Shown: positions 53,668 through 63,847, numbered from the stretch's first letter. The stretch: DNA of 64,000 nucleotides from Pseudoalteromonas fuliginea (GCF_000690055.1 NZ_JJNZ01000007.1:85012-149011); one strand, 5' to 3'. The notes: generated by a model not told the origin, from the letters alone. Translations and numbers: made by a program.

Positions 53668-56058
53668 TTAGTTAAACGCGTATTTAAGCGTTAAAGATGT
53701 TGTACGGCCATTAATAGCACGAGCACGGATAATATTGTTTTCAGGTACTGAACCTTCCTCTGCTTCTGTAATACCTACTGTATCGAAGAGGTTATTTACA
53801 TTAAGGGCAATGTTAAGGTTTTCAGATAAGTCATAACTTACAAAGCCATTTACTTGTGTGTAACCGTCAAGTTTAAGGTCGTTATTATCTTGTGCATATG
53901 CATCGGTAGTACCAATAAAGCTAAGGCCAGCAGAGCCTTGCTCATAGTTATAACGTGCCATTAATGAATAAATTAAATCAGCTTGACGACGCGGTGTATT
54001 ACCTACTACCTCAGGAGCAAGTGCGTCTTTGGCTATTTCTGCGTCGGTCCAGGTTAAATTACCACGGAAATCCCATGCATCAATAAAGTAAGTAGATTCT
54101 ATTTCGATCCCTTTTGCTTCGTATTCACGGTCAAAAAATGTTTGTGATGTTGCTTCAAAGTTTTGCTCTTCAGTTTCGGCAAAAAACGCAGTAGCAAACA
54201 CTGATAATGAATCAAAGCGCTTTTTAACACCAAACTCAAATTGGTTCACTTCATCAACTGCGTCTTCTTTTGCAACAGAGCCGTCAGCGCGTACTTTACC
54301 AAATAAAAGTCGGTCGGCGTTTGCTCGCCCGCCCTTACTTATACGTGCAAACGTGGCAAGGCTTGGGTCAATTTGGTAATTAGCACCAATTGAATAAGAC
54401 GAATAGTTCCAGTCATAGTTTACTGGACTTGCGTTTGCAGTATCAATTCCAGCAACATTTTGTTCCGGCACAGAGATCACACCGTCGCGGTTCATATCTA
54501 CTGTTGAAGTCACTGCACCTGCGTATGTTCCGCGAGCTTCACCGCTATCGTAGCGAGCACTTGCATCAATACTGACATCACCTAGCTTAGTCGAAAATGC
54601 TACGTAAGGGGCGCGAGTATCGTATTCTGTATCGTAATCACGTTGACAACAGTTACCAAATGCACTGTAAGCGTATAAACCGTTTTCAGATAACTCAGTG
54701 CCATCGGCACCTGTTACATTTAATAATGCAGCATTGTCACCCTTGAGCTCCATTACGTAAGAGTTCCATAACCACGACATAGCAATGTTTTGCGTAGATG
54801 CATAGTAACCAAATGTAAGGCTGGTATCATCGTCGAACGATTTAGTTAATTTAAAGTCATTAACTATAGAGCCGAAGTCATTCATTGTGACATCAAATGT
54901 CACCATCTTCATTGCTAAACCATCGTTAAACGCTTCACCGGTGTTCGCGTTACTCAAGGTTGCACCTGCGCCACCAATGCTTTCAGCTATTGATGTTGCA
55001 CTACCGACTTGTTCTGTGAAAGGTGAATTAAAGTTACCGCTAATTGATGACTTACGGAAACGGTTTTCAATACGCCAATCGTTATCTAGATCAAATACAG
55101 CTTCAAAACCAACAGAGTCAACCTTTGGATTCATACCATCACGGATATCACCACTGCTAATTTGGTTTTCACCATTTAAGCGTACTGTTTTAGTAAATAA
55201 TGCTGAGTGAGGTGTGTCTGATTGCGCATCAAAGCCAGCAATAGAGTCACCATTTGAGTACATTGGCATAGGAAGGTAGCCAACACTCTTATCGTCTAAG
55301 TGTTTGTAATAAAGGCGAACGTAGCCGTTTTCAAAGTCTTTTGTAAGGTTAGCTTTAATTTGGCCACCTTTATTAGACGTGTAACCTGTTTCGCGCGGGC
55401 CTTCGCCTTGTCGAACAAAACCACCAACATGAAAACGCACGCTATCGGTTAAGTAAGTGCCGTATTCAAAGTCTGTACGAACGCTGTCGTAATCTAAGCC
55501 TAGTGTTGTAGACACACTGCCAGATTCGTTTTCGCCATTTTTAGAGATAAAGTTAATAATGCCACCAGGTGCATTACTTGCTGCAGTAGATGCTGAGCCA
55601 CCACGAATCGATTCAATTGTTTGCACCGTGTTATCTAATCGCATAAAAATATCAGAATTACCAAAAGCGATGTCACCGTATTGCATTACAGGTAACCCAT
55701 CTTCTTGTAATTGTAGAAATTTAGCACCGCCTGATGCTACAGGTAAACCACGAACAGCAATATTTGCATTACCTTCACCACCGGTAGATTCTGCACGAAT
55801 ACCCGGAATAATTCTAAACGCTTCTGCTGTTGAGCGAGGGGTAGACACTTGAACTTGTTCAAGTGATACGCTACTAACTGATACACTAGAAGCCATGATT
55901 GTTGTTCGACGTGGTACGCCGGTTACAACAATTGTTTCAAGACCTTTGTTTTGTGACGCTTCTGGTTTTGCTTGATCTGTTTCTTGTGCGTGAACGCCTT
56001 GGCTTACGGCAAGTGCTAAAGCACTGATTAAATATAAAGGTGTATTGTGTGTTGTCAT
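53668..56058 (-). CDS. TonB-dependent receptor of the sucrose locus
   Basis: 796 residues. Signal peptide (ending VHAQ), TonB box LETIVVTG at about residues 40-47, plug domain about 55-175 (IPGIRAESTGGEGNANIAVRGLP), then a 22-strand beta barrel ending in the outer-membrane C-terminal pattern SLTLKYAFN. It is flanked by sucrose genes and preceded by a LacI-type palindrome, so it is probably the outer-membrane sucrose importer. Confidence 0.93.
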   Translation of the reverse strand: MTTHNTPLYLISALALAVSQGVHAQETDQAKPEASQNKGLETIVVTGVPRRTTIMASSVSVSSVSLEQVQVSTPRSTAEAFRIIPGIRAESTGGEGNANIAVRGLPVASGGAKFLQLQEDGLPVMQYGDIAFGNSDIFMRLDNTVQTIESIRGGSASTAASNAPGGIINFISKNGENESGSVSTTLGLDYDSVRTDFEYGTYLTDSVRFHVGGFVRQGEGPRETGYTSNKGGQIKANLTKDFENGYVRLYYKHLDDKSVGYLPMPMYSNGDSIAGFDAQSDTPHSALFTKTVRLNGENQISSGDIRDGMNPKVDSVGFEAVFDLDNDWRIENRFRKSSISGNFNSPFTEQVGSATSIAESIGGAGATLSNANTGEAFNDGLAMKMVTFDVTMNDFGSIVNDFKLTKSFDDDTSLTFGYYASTQNIAMSWLWNSYVMELKGDNAALLNVTGADGTELSENGLYAYSAFGNCCQRDYDTEYDTRAPYVAFSTKLGDVSIDASARYDSGEARGTYAGAVTSTVDMNRDGVISVPEQNVAGIDTANASPVNYDWNYSSYSIGANYQIDPSLATFARISKGGRANADRLLFGKVRADGSVAKEDAVDEVNQFEFGVKKRFDSLSVFATAFFAETEEQNFEATSQTFFDREYEAKGIEIESTYFIDAWDFRGNLTWTDAEIAKDALAPEVVGNTPRRQADLIYSLMARYNYEQGSAGLSFIGTTDAYAQDNNDLKLDGYTQVNGFVSYDLSENLNIALNVNNLFDTVGITEAEEGSVPENNIIRARAINGRTTSLTLKYAFN

Positions 56059-56089
56059 GTGAACGCCTCGTTGTGTTGAGCCCGATGGG

Positions 56090-56129
56090 TTTGTTATTTT
56101 TACTTAATCGATTAAGTAAAAATAACAAA
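56090..56129. promoter_or_regulatory. perfect 40-bp palindrome with LacI-type core upstream of the receptor gene
   Basis: The centre is TACTTAATC/GATTAAGTA (56101-56118). Both arms then continue without a mismatch to 56090 and 56129 (TTTGTTATTTT outward on the left). The core is the same as the site at 57596-57609. It is 32 bp upstream of the receptor ATG. Confidence 0.75.
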
Positions 56130-56225
56130 TATTTTACAATAAGCAAATTATTTTATTATTAATTTGTTATTTATTTACCTATCAGTTGTTTTTTATAGTG
56201 TTTTTTATTGTATTAAAATACAAAT

Positions 56226-57455
56226 TTACTCTGTAATTGGGTTACTTTCTGTTAAAGCACTTGCTGATGGGTCACGGCTATAATTAAATAACATAGCTAA
56301 AAACAGAATAACTGCAAAGCCTGTTGCTAAGTAAAATCCATAGCGTACATGGCCAAAGTAGTCGCTGATCATACCCATAAACAATGGGGCTAAGGCAGCT
56401 GATAAAGCAGTGAAAAAGAGTATAACGCCTGCTACAGCACCGTGTTGCTGCACTGCAAAACACGATATACCTTTGGAATTTAAAGTTGGGTAAACCATTG
56501 ACATAAATAAACCCGAAAGCGGTAATAACACGACAGCCCAATCAACGCCTCCAAATAACGTACCTACATAGCACAATGCAATGCCAAAGCTTAAATAAGC
56601 CATAACACCTTGCCAGCTATAACGGTTTAATAACCATACCGCGATAAAGCGGCCTGCTGCACGTAGTACAAAAAATATGGTTAGTGCATAGGTTGCAAGG
56701 AGTGGCCAAGAACCAGTGTAGTCTTTTAAAAGCGTAGGCATCCATACGTATATAGCAACTTCAGTAGCTACATAAAGTGCGATAGCTAGCGAAAAACCAA
56801 GGGCATACGGGTTTTTAATCATTTTCATGGTGGTTGCCAAAGAGGCTGGCTTTTCAGTTGTTTTAACAACGCTAGGGTAGTCGGCACGCCAAGCTAAAAA
56901 AGCAAGGACTAAACACATAACTCCTGCAATAATATACAGGTATGTCCAACTTACGTTTTGCACGAGTAATATTCCAACCAGCGCAGGTCCTACAATGGCA
57001 CCAATGCCAAAGAAACCCTCAACCTTATTCATTGTTTTAGTGTGGTCCTCGTTACTATGTGAAATATCACCAAGTAAGGCAAGTGCACCAGTTTTAAATA
57101 AACCAATCGCTAAGCCTATACAGCAAAGGAGCACTAAAAAGAATGCAAAGCTGGTGCTAAAGGCGAATAAAAAACAACTCGCTGAAAATATTAATAAACC
57201 TAGCATAATAGTTTTTTTACGCCCAAGGCTATCGGCTAAAAAGCCTAAAAACAATCCACTAAAGGCAATGAGTGCCATAGGCGCGTAATGAAATGCACTG
57301 GCTTGGGTCATACTCAGCCCAAACTCAGTAATGAGTTCAGGGATGATCATACCTACTGCGTCAGAGGTCATGGCAAACATAAAAAACATCATGTATGTAA
57401 GCCAACGTATTTGTTGCAACGGATCGTTGCTTACGTGTGTGTGTGATTTTGTCAT
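56226..57455 (-). CDS. MFS transporter of the sucrose locus
   Basis: 409 residues, 12 helices. Motif A between helices 2 and 3 reads GFLADSLGRKKTIMLGLL (about 73-90). It would move sucrose across the inner membrane, taking the place of ScrT in related marine bacteria. It is divergent from the sucrose phosphorylase gene with a LacI-type site between them. Confidence 0.88.
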   Translation of the reverse strand: MTKSHTHVSNDPLQQIRWLTYMMFFMFAMTSDAVGMIIPELITEFGLSMTQASAFHYAPMALIAFSGLFLGFLADSLGRKKTIMLGLLIFSASCFLFAFSTSFAFFLVLLCCIGLAIGLFKTGALALLGDISHSNEDHTKTMNKVEGFFGIGAIVGPALVGILLVQNVSWTYLYIIAGVMCLVLAFLAWRADYPSVVKTTEKPASLATTMKMIKNPYALGFSLAIALYVATEVAIYVWMPTLLKDYTGSWPLLATYALTIFFVLRAAGRFIAVWLLNRYSWQGVMAYLSFGIALCYVGTLFGGVDWAVVLLPLSGLFMSMVYPTLNSKGISCFAVQQHGAVAGVILFFTALSAALAPLFMGMISDYFGHVRYGFYLATGFAVILFLAMLFNYSRDPSASALTESNPITE

Positions 57456-57595
57456 GTATTTTTCCTCGTTAAATGCTCTGTTAACACCCAGTAAGTCAAT
57501 CAGTTACTTATTGTAGTATCATGTGAGCCACGATTTTTGTATGTAAAATTTTTAAAAATTACTTGTAAATTCTTACTCGCTAGTTAAAGATATAT

Positions 57596-57609
57596 CTTAA
57601 TCGATTAAG
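57596..57609. promoter_or_regulatory. LacI-type operator between MFS and sucrose phosphorylase genes
   Basis: CTTAATCGATTAAG, perfect 14-bp palindrome, 21 bp before the phosphorylase ATG. Same core as at 56101-56118. Confidence 0.75.
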
Positions 57610-57630
57610 TTTCAACATGGTATTCACACA

Positions 57631-59103
57631 ATGATGAAGAATAAAGTTCAATTGATCACATACGCTGATCGAATTACTGGCCAAAATATAGGCGCGCTAA
57701 CCACACTTTTAAACGGCCCTTTAAAAGGCGTATTTGGTGGTGTGCACTTATTGCCATTTTACAACCCTATTGATGGCAGCGATGCTGGCTTTGACCCTAT
57801 TGATCATAGTGAAGTTGATTCTAGAATAGGTACTTGGGAAGACATACAAGTATTAGGCAAAGATCTCGACTTAATGGCAGACCTAATTGTTAACCATGTA
57901 TCGGCGCAGTCTTTTCAGTTTCAAGATGTATTAGCGAAAGGTAAGCAGTCAGAATTTTGGGATTTGTTTTTAACCAAAGAAGATGTTTTTCCCGATGGTA
58001 TGAGCGAAGCTGAGCAAAAAGCAATTTACCGCCCGCGTCCAGGTAGTTGCTTTACCCCAATGAAGTGTGGCGATGGTAAAACGTATGATTTTTGGACCAC
58101 ATTTACCGACAATCAAATCGATATAAATGTAAAAGTAGCAGCGGGTGTTGCGTATTTAAATAACGTACTTACTAAATTTTCGGCTAACAATGTAAATATT
58201 ATTCGTTTAGATGCGGCGGGTTACGCGATTAAGCAAGCTGGCACTAACTGCTTTATGCTTGATGAAACGTTTGGCTACCTAGATAACTTATCTAAGCAGG
58301 CAAACGATTTAGGCATGGAAACCATTGCAGAAATACATAGCCATTATCAAACTCAGGTAGAAGTGGCAAAACGCGTCAATATGGTTTACGACTTTGCGTT
58401 ACCACCGCTTATTTTACACAGCTTATTTAACAACGATGTAGATGCACTGCTCAAATGGTTACAAATTTCGCCACGTAACTGCTTAACTGTACTTGATACA
58501 CACGACGGTATTGGCATTATTGACGCAGGTCCAATGGGCGACAAACCAGGGCTATTAAATGCACAGCAGATTGATAACCTAGTCGAAACAATGCACGCCA
58601 ACAGCAACAATCAAAGCCGCCAAGCTACGGGCGCTGCGGCGAGTAATGTCGACTTATATCAAGTTAACTGTACGTACTACAACGCATTAGGCGCTAAAGA
58701 CTTTGATTACTTATTGTCGCGTGCAATTCAATTTTTTGCTCCAGGTGTACCACAAGTGTATTACGGCGGCTTATTTGCCTGTGAAAACGACATGGAATTA
58801 CTGACAAATACAAATGTTGGCCGTGATATTAACCGCCCATATTTAGATGCAAATATAATCGACAAAGCCTTAAATAAGCCTGTAGTAAAAGGTTTAATTG
58901 AATTAATTAAAATTCGCAATACACACCCCGCATTTGCAGGTGAGTTTAGTGCGCAAGGTGAAGGCAGTATGTGTTGTTTATCGTGGCAACTAGATGAGCA
59001 AACTATTTCACTCACTGTTGATTTTAAATTACGCCATGCACTTATTACACAAGTAAATGGTGATGAAGAAACAACGATTAACTTAAATTCATTTTTAGCT
59101 TAA
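57631..59103 (+). CDS. scrP: sucrose phosphorylase (GH13_18)
   Basis: 490 residues. It converts sucrose and phosphate to glucose-1-phosphate and fructose. Close to the known family: VQLITYADRITGQNIGAL at the start, HLLPFYNPIDGSDAGFDPIDH at about 39-59, the nucleophile Asp in IIRLDAAGYAIK (about 195), acid/base Glu in METIAEIHSH (about 237), and LTVLDTHDGIGIID at about 290. No clear Shine-Dalgarno; the operator covers that zone. Confidence 0.93.
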   Translation: MMKNKVQLITYADRITGQNIGALTTLLNGPLKGVFGGVHLLPFYNPIDGSDAGFDPIDHSEVDSRIGTWEDIQVLGKDLDLMADLIVNHVSAQSFQFQDVLAKGKQSEFWDLFLTKEDVFPDGMSEAEQKAIYRPRPGSCFTPMKCGDGKTYDFWTTFTDNQIDINVKVAAGVAYLNNVLTKFSANNVNIIRLDAAGYAIKQAGTNCFMLDETFGYLDNLSKQANDLGMETIAEIHSHYQTQVEVAKRVNMVYDFALPPLILHSLFNNDVDALLKWLQISPRNCLTVLDTHDGIGIIDAGPMGDKPGLLNAQQIDNLVETMHANSNNQSRQATGAAASNVDLYQVNCTYYNALGAKDFDYLLSRAIQFFAPGVPQVYYGGLFACENDMELLTNTNVGRDINRPYLDANIIDKALNKPVVKGLIELIKIRNTHPAFAGEFSAQGEGSMCCLSWQLDEQTISLTVDFKLRHALITQVNGDEETTINLNSFLA

Positions 59104-59138
59104 TATTATAAAAGTAATTTACAAACGTCATGTAAAGC

Positions 59139-59168
59139 AAAAGCCAAGCTTAAGTAGCTTGGCTTTTT
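59139..59168. terminator. bidirectional terminator between scrP and the LacI gene
   Basis: AAAAGCCAAGCT-TAAGT-AGCTTGGCTTTT, 12-base stem with A and T flanks on both sides. Confidence 0.9.
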
Positions 59169-59198
59169 AACACATAAAACTATTACAAGGTTTGTAAG

Positions 59199-60230
59199 CT
59201 AACTACTCGCACCAATCTCTAATTCGTAACTGACTTCCTTAGTTTTTTCTTCTTTAGAAATAAATAATTCAGCGGCTATAACGCCTTTTTCTTGGCTGTT
59301 TTGATGAATGGTGGTTAGGCGAGGTACAAACCGGGCTGCTTCATCAATACCATCAAAGCCAACAATACGCAGTTCTTCACCTATTTTTATGCCTTGTTTT
59401 ATTGCTTCTCGCATTGTGGCAAGGGCAATTAAATCACTCATACAAATAATAACGTTAGGGCGAGGGGAGGCACTTAAAACCTCTTTAGCCGCAATATTGG
59501 CAAAACGCTCGCTACTTTCAGGAATGTTCCAAATACGATCGTCAGCTACCGTAATATTTGCCTCGCTTAAAGCGCGTTGATACCCGCGTAAACGTTGATG
59601 CGAAATAGATTGTCCGGTTTCAAATTCGTGATGTTCATACACGCGACATAATACGTTTTCATCAAGTAGCCTAAGCCCTAATATAGCCACTTTATCGTTT
59701 TGATTATGTAGTACGTGTTTAGCAATTTCGTAACTTGCTTGCTCGTTATTAATATTTACAGAGGCATTGCGAGCAATATCAAAATCAATAGTCACTACAT
59801 GTTTAGACACTGTTTTTAACTGCTCAACTAACGCGTTATTACGAGGGCGGCCATAACAAATAAAGCCATCTACAAAGTCGACCACGTTGTTAAGGTTATC
59901 GCTATTACCTGAAAACAATAAAACATTAATGCCGTTTTTTTCAAGCACCGAGGTAACACCGCGCATAAAGCTGCTCGCAACGGGGTCAGATACCATGTAT
60001 TCCACACTATCGGGTAGCACTAAAGCAACAATATTAAATGTGCCATTACGCAACGATTGCGCGGCCTTATTAGGGCCATAATAACCAAGCTCTTTACATG
60101 CATTAAGTATGGCTTCACGGCGTTTGGCAGAGAGTTGATCTGGGCGATTAAACGCGTTAGAAACCGTCGCATTAGACACGCCTAATTCTTTGGCGATACT
60201 TTTTAGGGTCCAGCGGATTGGTTTGCTCAT
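59199..60230 (-). CDS. scrR: LacI-family repressor of the sucrose locus
   Basis: 343 residues. N-terminal HTH with the hinge: WTLKSIAKELGVSNATVSNAFNRP at about 7-30. The sugar-binding domain follows from about 65 (FNIVALVLPDSVEYMVSDPV). It is likely to bind the TTAATCGATTAA sites at 56.1 and 57.6 kb; sucrose or a product would be the inducer. Convergent to scrP. Confidence 0.9.
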   Translation of the reverse strand: MSKPIRWTLKSIAKELGVSNATVSNAFNRPDQLSAKRREAILNACKELGYYGPNKAAQSLRNGTFNIVALVLPDSVEYMVSDPVASSFMRGVTSVLEKNGINVLLFSGNSDNLNNVVDFVDGFICYGRPRNNALVEQLKTVSKHVVTIDFDIARNASVNINNEQASYEIAKHVLHNQNDKVAILGLRLLDENVLCRVYEHHEFETGQSISHQRLRGYQRALSEANITVADDRIWNIPESSERFANIAAKEVLSASPRPNVIICMSDLIALATMREAIKQGIKIGEELRIVGFDGIDEAARFVPRLTTIHQNSQEKGVIAAELFISKEEKTKEVSYELEIGASS

Positions 60231-60312
60231 TAATTACTCTTAGCCATTAAACAGGGTATTAATAAATTAACATATTCAGCGAGTTAGCAAAGTAAAAAAT
60301 GAGATTTTAGGA

Positions 60313-61206
60313 CTAATGTCGGCACTCTTTAGGGGCAATGCCAAAGGTTTGTTTAAATAAACGGCTAAAATGACTCGCACTATTAAATCCAACATCAAAA
60401 CAAACTTTACTAATTGCATGACCTTGTAGCAATTGAGTGCGCGCTTTTTTTAGTCTTAGCTGTTGTTGCCAAAGGGCTGGGCTAGTACCAAATGTGAGTT
60501 TAAATTGCTGATAAAACTTACTGCGGCTCATGCAGGCTATTTTGCATAAGGTATTTATGTCGAGCGTTTCATTTAAATGTTCTTCAATATAAAGCAGAGC
60601 ATCACTAACGTTTGTTTTAAGGTGTGGTTTATCGCAGTTAGCCAGTAATAACTCACGGCTTTGTTGTTGTAATAAACGGGTGATCAATTCATTTAACGAC
60701 AAGTCAATCAAGTAATGGCGTTGGGCACCTTGTTCGCTAAATAAATGCACCATACGCTCTAATAATTGCTGCGTTTGAATATTGTGTTGGGTGTGCACTA
60801 ACTGCGGTACATATTCAAACAAGCTATCGTGTGCAAAGTTTTGCTGCATGTTTAGTGCATTAGCCACGCTCGTTATTTTGTCGGTGCTAATTTCAATGGC
60901 TAAACAGGTAGTTGGAGTGCTCATTGATGCTTGTGGAAAATCAATTAATACGCCTTGCTCTGGCGCTAATACAAACGACTCGTGTGGTAAAAATGCTTTA
61001 TGGTATTGGCTGCTTTCTACGTGCATTACCTTTTTGCCGCTAAGCATTGCACAAAACAGTAACTCGTTTGAGTGCAGTGCCACCTTTTGCGCACTTTGAT
61101 ACGTGTCGTAAATACTCAGCTCACTGTTATCGGCCGCAAACGTGACTTTATTTTCAATTAATACATCAAGTTGTTGGCGTTTTTTGTTTAACTGAGATGT
61201 GTGCAT
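60313..61206 (-). CDS. AraC-family regulator next to aldehyde dehydrogenase
   Basis: 297 residues. An N-terminal cupin-like AraC_N domain (LLFCAMLSGKKVMHVESSQYHKAF), then two HTHs at about 195-290 (DINTLCKIACMSRSKFYQQF; ISKVCFDVGFNSASHFSRLF). It is divergent from the aldehyde dehydrogenase gene and probably activates it. Confidence 0.92.
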   Translation of the reverse strand: MHTSQLNKKRQQLDVLIENKVTFAADNSELSIYDTYQSAQKVALHSNELLFCAMLSGKKVMHVESSQYHKAFLPHESFVLAPEQGVLIDFPQASMSTPTTCLAIEISTDKITSVANALNMQQNFAHDSLFEYVPQLVHTQHNIQTQQLLERMVHLFSEQGAQRHYLIDLSLNELITRLLQQQSRELLLANCDKPHLKTNVSDALLYIEEHLNETLDINTLCKIACMSRSKFYQQFKLTFGTSPALWQQQLRLKKARTQLLQGHAISKVCFDVGFNSASHFSRLFKQTFGIAPKECRH

Positions 61207-61230
61207 ATCAATCCTTTAGGTTTTTATTAA

Positions 61231-61258
61231 TGTGGACTCACAGACAATTTTTGTGGAC
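61231..61258. promoter_or_regulatory. direct repeat, candidate AraC-family binding sites
   Basis: TGTGGAC occurs at 61231-61237 and 61252-61258, 21 bp apart (two helical turns) in the same direction, typical of AraC-family half sites. About 110 bp upstream of the dehydrogenase ATG. Confidence 0.45.
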
Positions 61259-61368
61259 AGCTAATCAAGTTTTTAGGCGCTTGTTAGTTTAATGTCGATT
61301 AAATATAAAGCATTTTGATTTATATAAATGTTCGACCTTTAGCTAACAACAATAAAGAGAGCACACAC

Positions 61369-62889
61369 ATGATATATGCAAATCCAGGCAGCGACGGCGC
61401 ACTTTTAAACTTTAAACAACAATACGGTAATTACATTGGCGGAGAGTGGGTAAAGCCAGTGAATGGCCAATACTTTGATAATATAAGCCCAGTAAACGGT
61501 AAAGTGTTTTGCCAAATACCGCGCTCAGATAAAGACGACATAGAGCTGGCACTCGACAAAGCACATGCAGTGCGAGCGCAGTGGGGCACAACGTCGGTGA
61601 CCGACCGAAGTAACATACTGCTAAAAATAGCCGACCGAATTGAGCAAAACCTAGAGTTACTTGCCGTAGCCGAAACATGGGATAACGGTAAAGCAATTCG
61701 TGAAACACTCGCTGCTGACATTCCGCTAGCGGCTGATCACTTTCGCTACTTTGCAGGGTGCCTGCGATCGCAAGACGGCACAATAGGCGAAATAGACGAA
61801 ACCACCGTTGCATATCATTTTCACGAACCACTCGGTGTTGTGGGACAAATTATTCCGTGGAACTTCCCTATTTTAATGGCTGCATGGAAACTCGCGCCAG
61901 CACTTGCTGCAGGTAACTGCGTAATTTTAAAACCGGCTGAGCAAACCCCAGCTTCTATTTTAGTGTTAATGGAAATTATTGGCGATTTACTCCCCGCAGG
62001 CGTACTTAATATTGTAAATGGATTTGGTAAAGAAGCAGGTGAAGCACTGGCCACAAGCAAGCGTATCGCTAAAATTGCATTTACAGGTTCAACGCCTGTG
62101 GGCTCACATATTTTGAAATGCGCTGCTGAAAATATTATTCCCTCTACGGTCGAGCTTGGTGGTAAATCACCTAATATATTTTTTAATGATGTAATGGAAA
62201 AAGACGACGCGTTTTTATCCAAAGCAATAGAAGGCGCCGTACTTGCTTACTTTAACCAAGGCGAGGTGTGTACGTGCCCATCAAGGCTTTTTATTCAAGA
62301 AGATATTTACGAGCAGTTTATTGAACGAATACTCGAACGTACCTTAAAAATTAAACGCGGAAACCCACTTGATAGCGAAACCATGGTTGGCGCACAAGCT
62401 TCAAAAGCGCAATTTGATAAAATACTGAGCTACATTGAAATAGGTAAAAAAGAAGGCGCTGAAGTACTCACTGGTGGTAATGTAGAGCAGCTAAGTGATG
62501 ACTTAAACGGTGGTTACTACATACAACCTACGCTACTTAAAGGCACAAATGACATGCGTGTGTTCCAAGAAGAAATTTTTGGCCCTGTTATTTCTATGTC
62601 GACCTTTAAAGATGAAGCCGAAGCACTCGAGCTTGCCAACAGCTCTGAGTTTGGTTTAGGCGCCGGTGTATGGAGCAGAAACATGAACCGTGCTTATCGT
62701 ATGGGTCGTAAAATAGAAGCAGGGCGAGTGTGGACCAACTGCTATCACATGTACCCAGCACATGCTGCATTCGGTGGTTATAAAAAATCAGGAATAGGGC
62801 GCGAAACACACAAACTGGCACTTGATCACTACCAGCAAACTAAAAATTTATTAGTGAGCTACAGCGAAGATCCGCTTGGCTTCTTTTAA
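61369..62889 (+). CDS. NAD-dependent aldehyde dehydrogenase (AldB/ExaC-like)
   Basis: 506 residues. It oxidises aldehydes such as acetaldehyde. Catalytic Glu in [14 protein letters not shown] at about 262-275, Cys in [15 protein letters not shown] at about 300, and the NAD site [15 protein letters not shown] at about 161. The ATG at 61369 has GAGAG upstream; the reading from 61315 is not supported. A terminator follows. Confidence 0.93.
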   Translation: MIYANPGSDGALLNFKQQYGNYIGGEWVKPVNGQYFDNISPVNGKVFCQIPRSDKDDIELALDKAHAVRAQWGTTSVTDRSNILLKIADRIEQNLELLAVAETWDNGKAIRETLAADIPLAADHFRYFAGCLRSQDGTIGEIDETTVAYHFHEPLGVVGQIIPWNFPILMAAWKLAPALAAGNCVILKPAEQTPASILVLMEIIGDLLPAGVLNIVNGFGKEAGEALATSKRIAKIAFTGSTPVGSHILKCAAENIIPSTVELGGKSPNIFFNDVMEKDDAFLSKAIEGAVLAYFNQGEVCTCPSRLFIQEDIYEQFIERILERTLKIKRGNPLDSETMVGAQASKAQFDKILSYIEIGKKEGAEVLTGGNVEQLSDDLNGGYYIQPTLLKGTNDMRVFQEEIFGPVISMSTFKDEAEALELANSSEFGLGAGVWSRNMNRAYRMGRKIEAGRVWTNCYHMYPAHAAFGGYKKSGIGRETHKLALDHYQQTKNLLVSYSEDPLGFF

Positions 62890-62920
62890 AAAATTTTAAT
62901 ACAACAATCACTCAGTAATG

Positions 62921-62946
62921 AGCGCTGCATATTTGCGGCGCTTTTT
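62921..62946 (+). terminator. terminator after aldehyde dehydrogenase
   Basis: AGCGCTGC-ATATTT-GCGGCGCT followed by five T; one G-T pair in the stem. Confidence 0.85.
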
Positions 62947-63000
62947 CATTTTAAGGGGTCCATTGCACCACTTACTGCTTGTTGTAATACATAAATAGGA

Positions 63001-63070
63001 TACTAATTGAATTAAAATGTTGAAACTTCAGGGCTTTAAATAATTCATTAACTGCGTTAAAAAAGTGATT
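63001..63070. repeat. half copy of the MITE-like element (copy 3)
   Basis: TACTAATT...ATTAAAA...TTAAATAA...TAACTGCGTTAAAAA in the same order and spacing as the left half of the copy at 46957. No matching right end was found. It lies in the gap upstream of the toxin gene; the rest of 62947-63239 shows nothing else. Confidence 0.5.
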
Positions 63071-63239
63071 TAATAATATGAGTTTTATAAAAAGCTGATT
63101 CATAGTTAGCTAGTTGTTTACATAAGATTATTTGATGGCTAAGATAAATACATCGTAATTTATGAAACTTTACGGTCTATAAAACGATAAAGGCCTCAGA
63201 GAGAGTAACTAACTTTTTGTCAACGATATGGAGATCATT

Positions 63240-63617
63240 ATGTACCCAAAAGAATTTTACATCCTACCCGAAGAGCTTTTCCGCCTCGGAAATGCTTCAA
63301 GTCCTCGTCTATCGAATGTTCGAGCTCGTGATGTTGATGTTACAACCGTAAATGGAATTAAGGTTATTATCGCAAACGGAAAAGGGATCAGCGTTTTCGA
63401 TATAGAAGGTATCAACAATGCACCAATGACTGGTTGGGTTTGGAGGTTTCCACCGAATACCCAGCCGCCTCATGGATTGAAGATGGTTCAGGATAAGCCA
63501 CACCATTACTGTATTTCGCCCACTCGGAATATGCCGGTTGACAAGTTCAAGGGACTTCTTGAGGAAATGGCCCTAAAAGCATCTCGAGTATTTAAGAAAG
63601 AAGGAAAGATTGTATGA
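63240..63617 (+). CDS. Tse2-like ADP-ribosyltransferase-fold toxin
   Basis: 125 residues. The C-terminal two-thirds can be aligned by eye with Pseudomonas Tse2: GKGISVFD (Tse2 GGTSVFD), a G-W/F then P-x-N/G-T stretch, GLKMVQD, HHYCISPTRNMPVD (Tse2 HYTIMPAKPM) and a C-terminal helix. Tse2 kills from inside the cytoplasm and is neutralised by Tsi2. I take the ATG at 63240 with GGAG six bases before it. The next gene overlaps by four bases. No T6SS gene is visible in the window. Alignment was from memory. Confidence 0.75.
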   Translation: MYPKEFYILPEELFRLGNASSPRLSNVRARDVDVTTVNGIKVIIANGKGISVFDIEGINNAPMTGWVWRFPPNTQPPHGLKMVQDKPHHYCISPTRNMPVDKFKGLLEEMALKASRVFKKEGKIV

Positions 63618-63847
63618 GTCAGTTCAAGCTTGAACTTGCAGGATCAGAGCTAAAATACGTGCTAGAGGGTCTCATAGCACTTGAACAAGAAATGGCAAAA
63701 ATATGTGAAATGTCAGATGACTCAGATGAGATTGCTGATGTAGGCAATGATTTGATTGAGCTGCGCTTGTTACTAAATCCTTTGAAGGAGAGAGCCATCA
63801 GTCAGTTCGGAGATAGTATAACTGATTTTTCGCGGGATGAGTTATAA
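63614..63847 (+). CDS. Tsi2-like immunity protein / antitoxin
   Basis: 77 residues, the same length as Tsi2. It is acidic and helical: FKLELAGSELKYVLEGLIAL, then DEIADVGNDLIELRLLL and a tail ISQFGDSITDFSRDEL. Tsi2 shows the pattern VGYDL..DDL...QALGQYSGL..YDRL, which aligns loosely with the second half. The ATGA overlap with the toxin stop is the usual coupling of such pairs. Confidence 0.7.
   Translation: MSQFKLELAGSELKYVLEGLIALEQEMAKICEMSDDSDEIADVGNDLIELRLLLNPLKERAISQFGDSITDFSRDEL

Noticed and set aside
61412..62222. Two long frames antisense to the aldehyde dehydrogenase gene
   Set aside because: They mirror the conserved dehydrogenase frame and show no independent coding signs.
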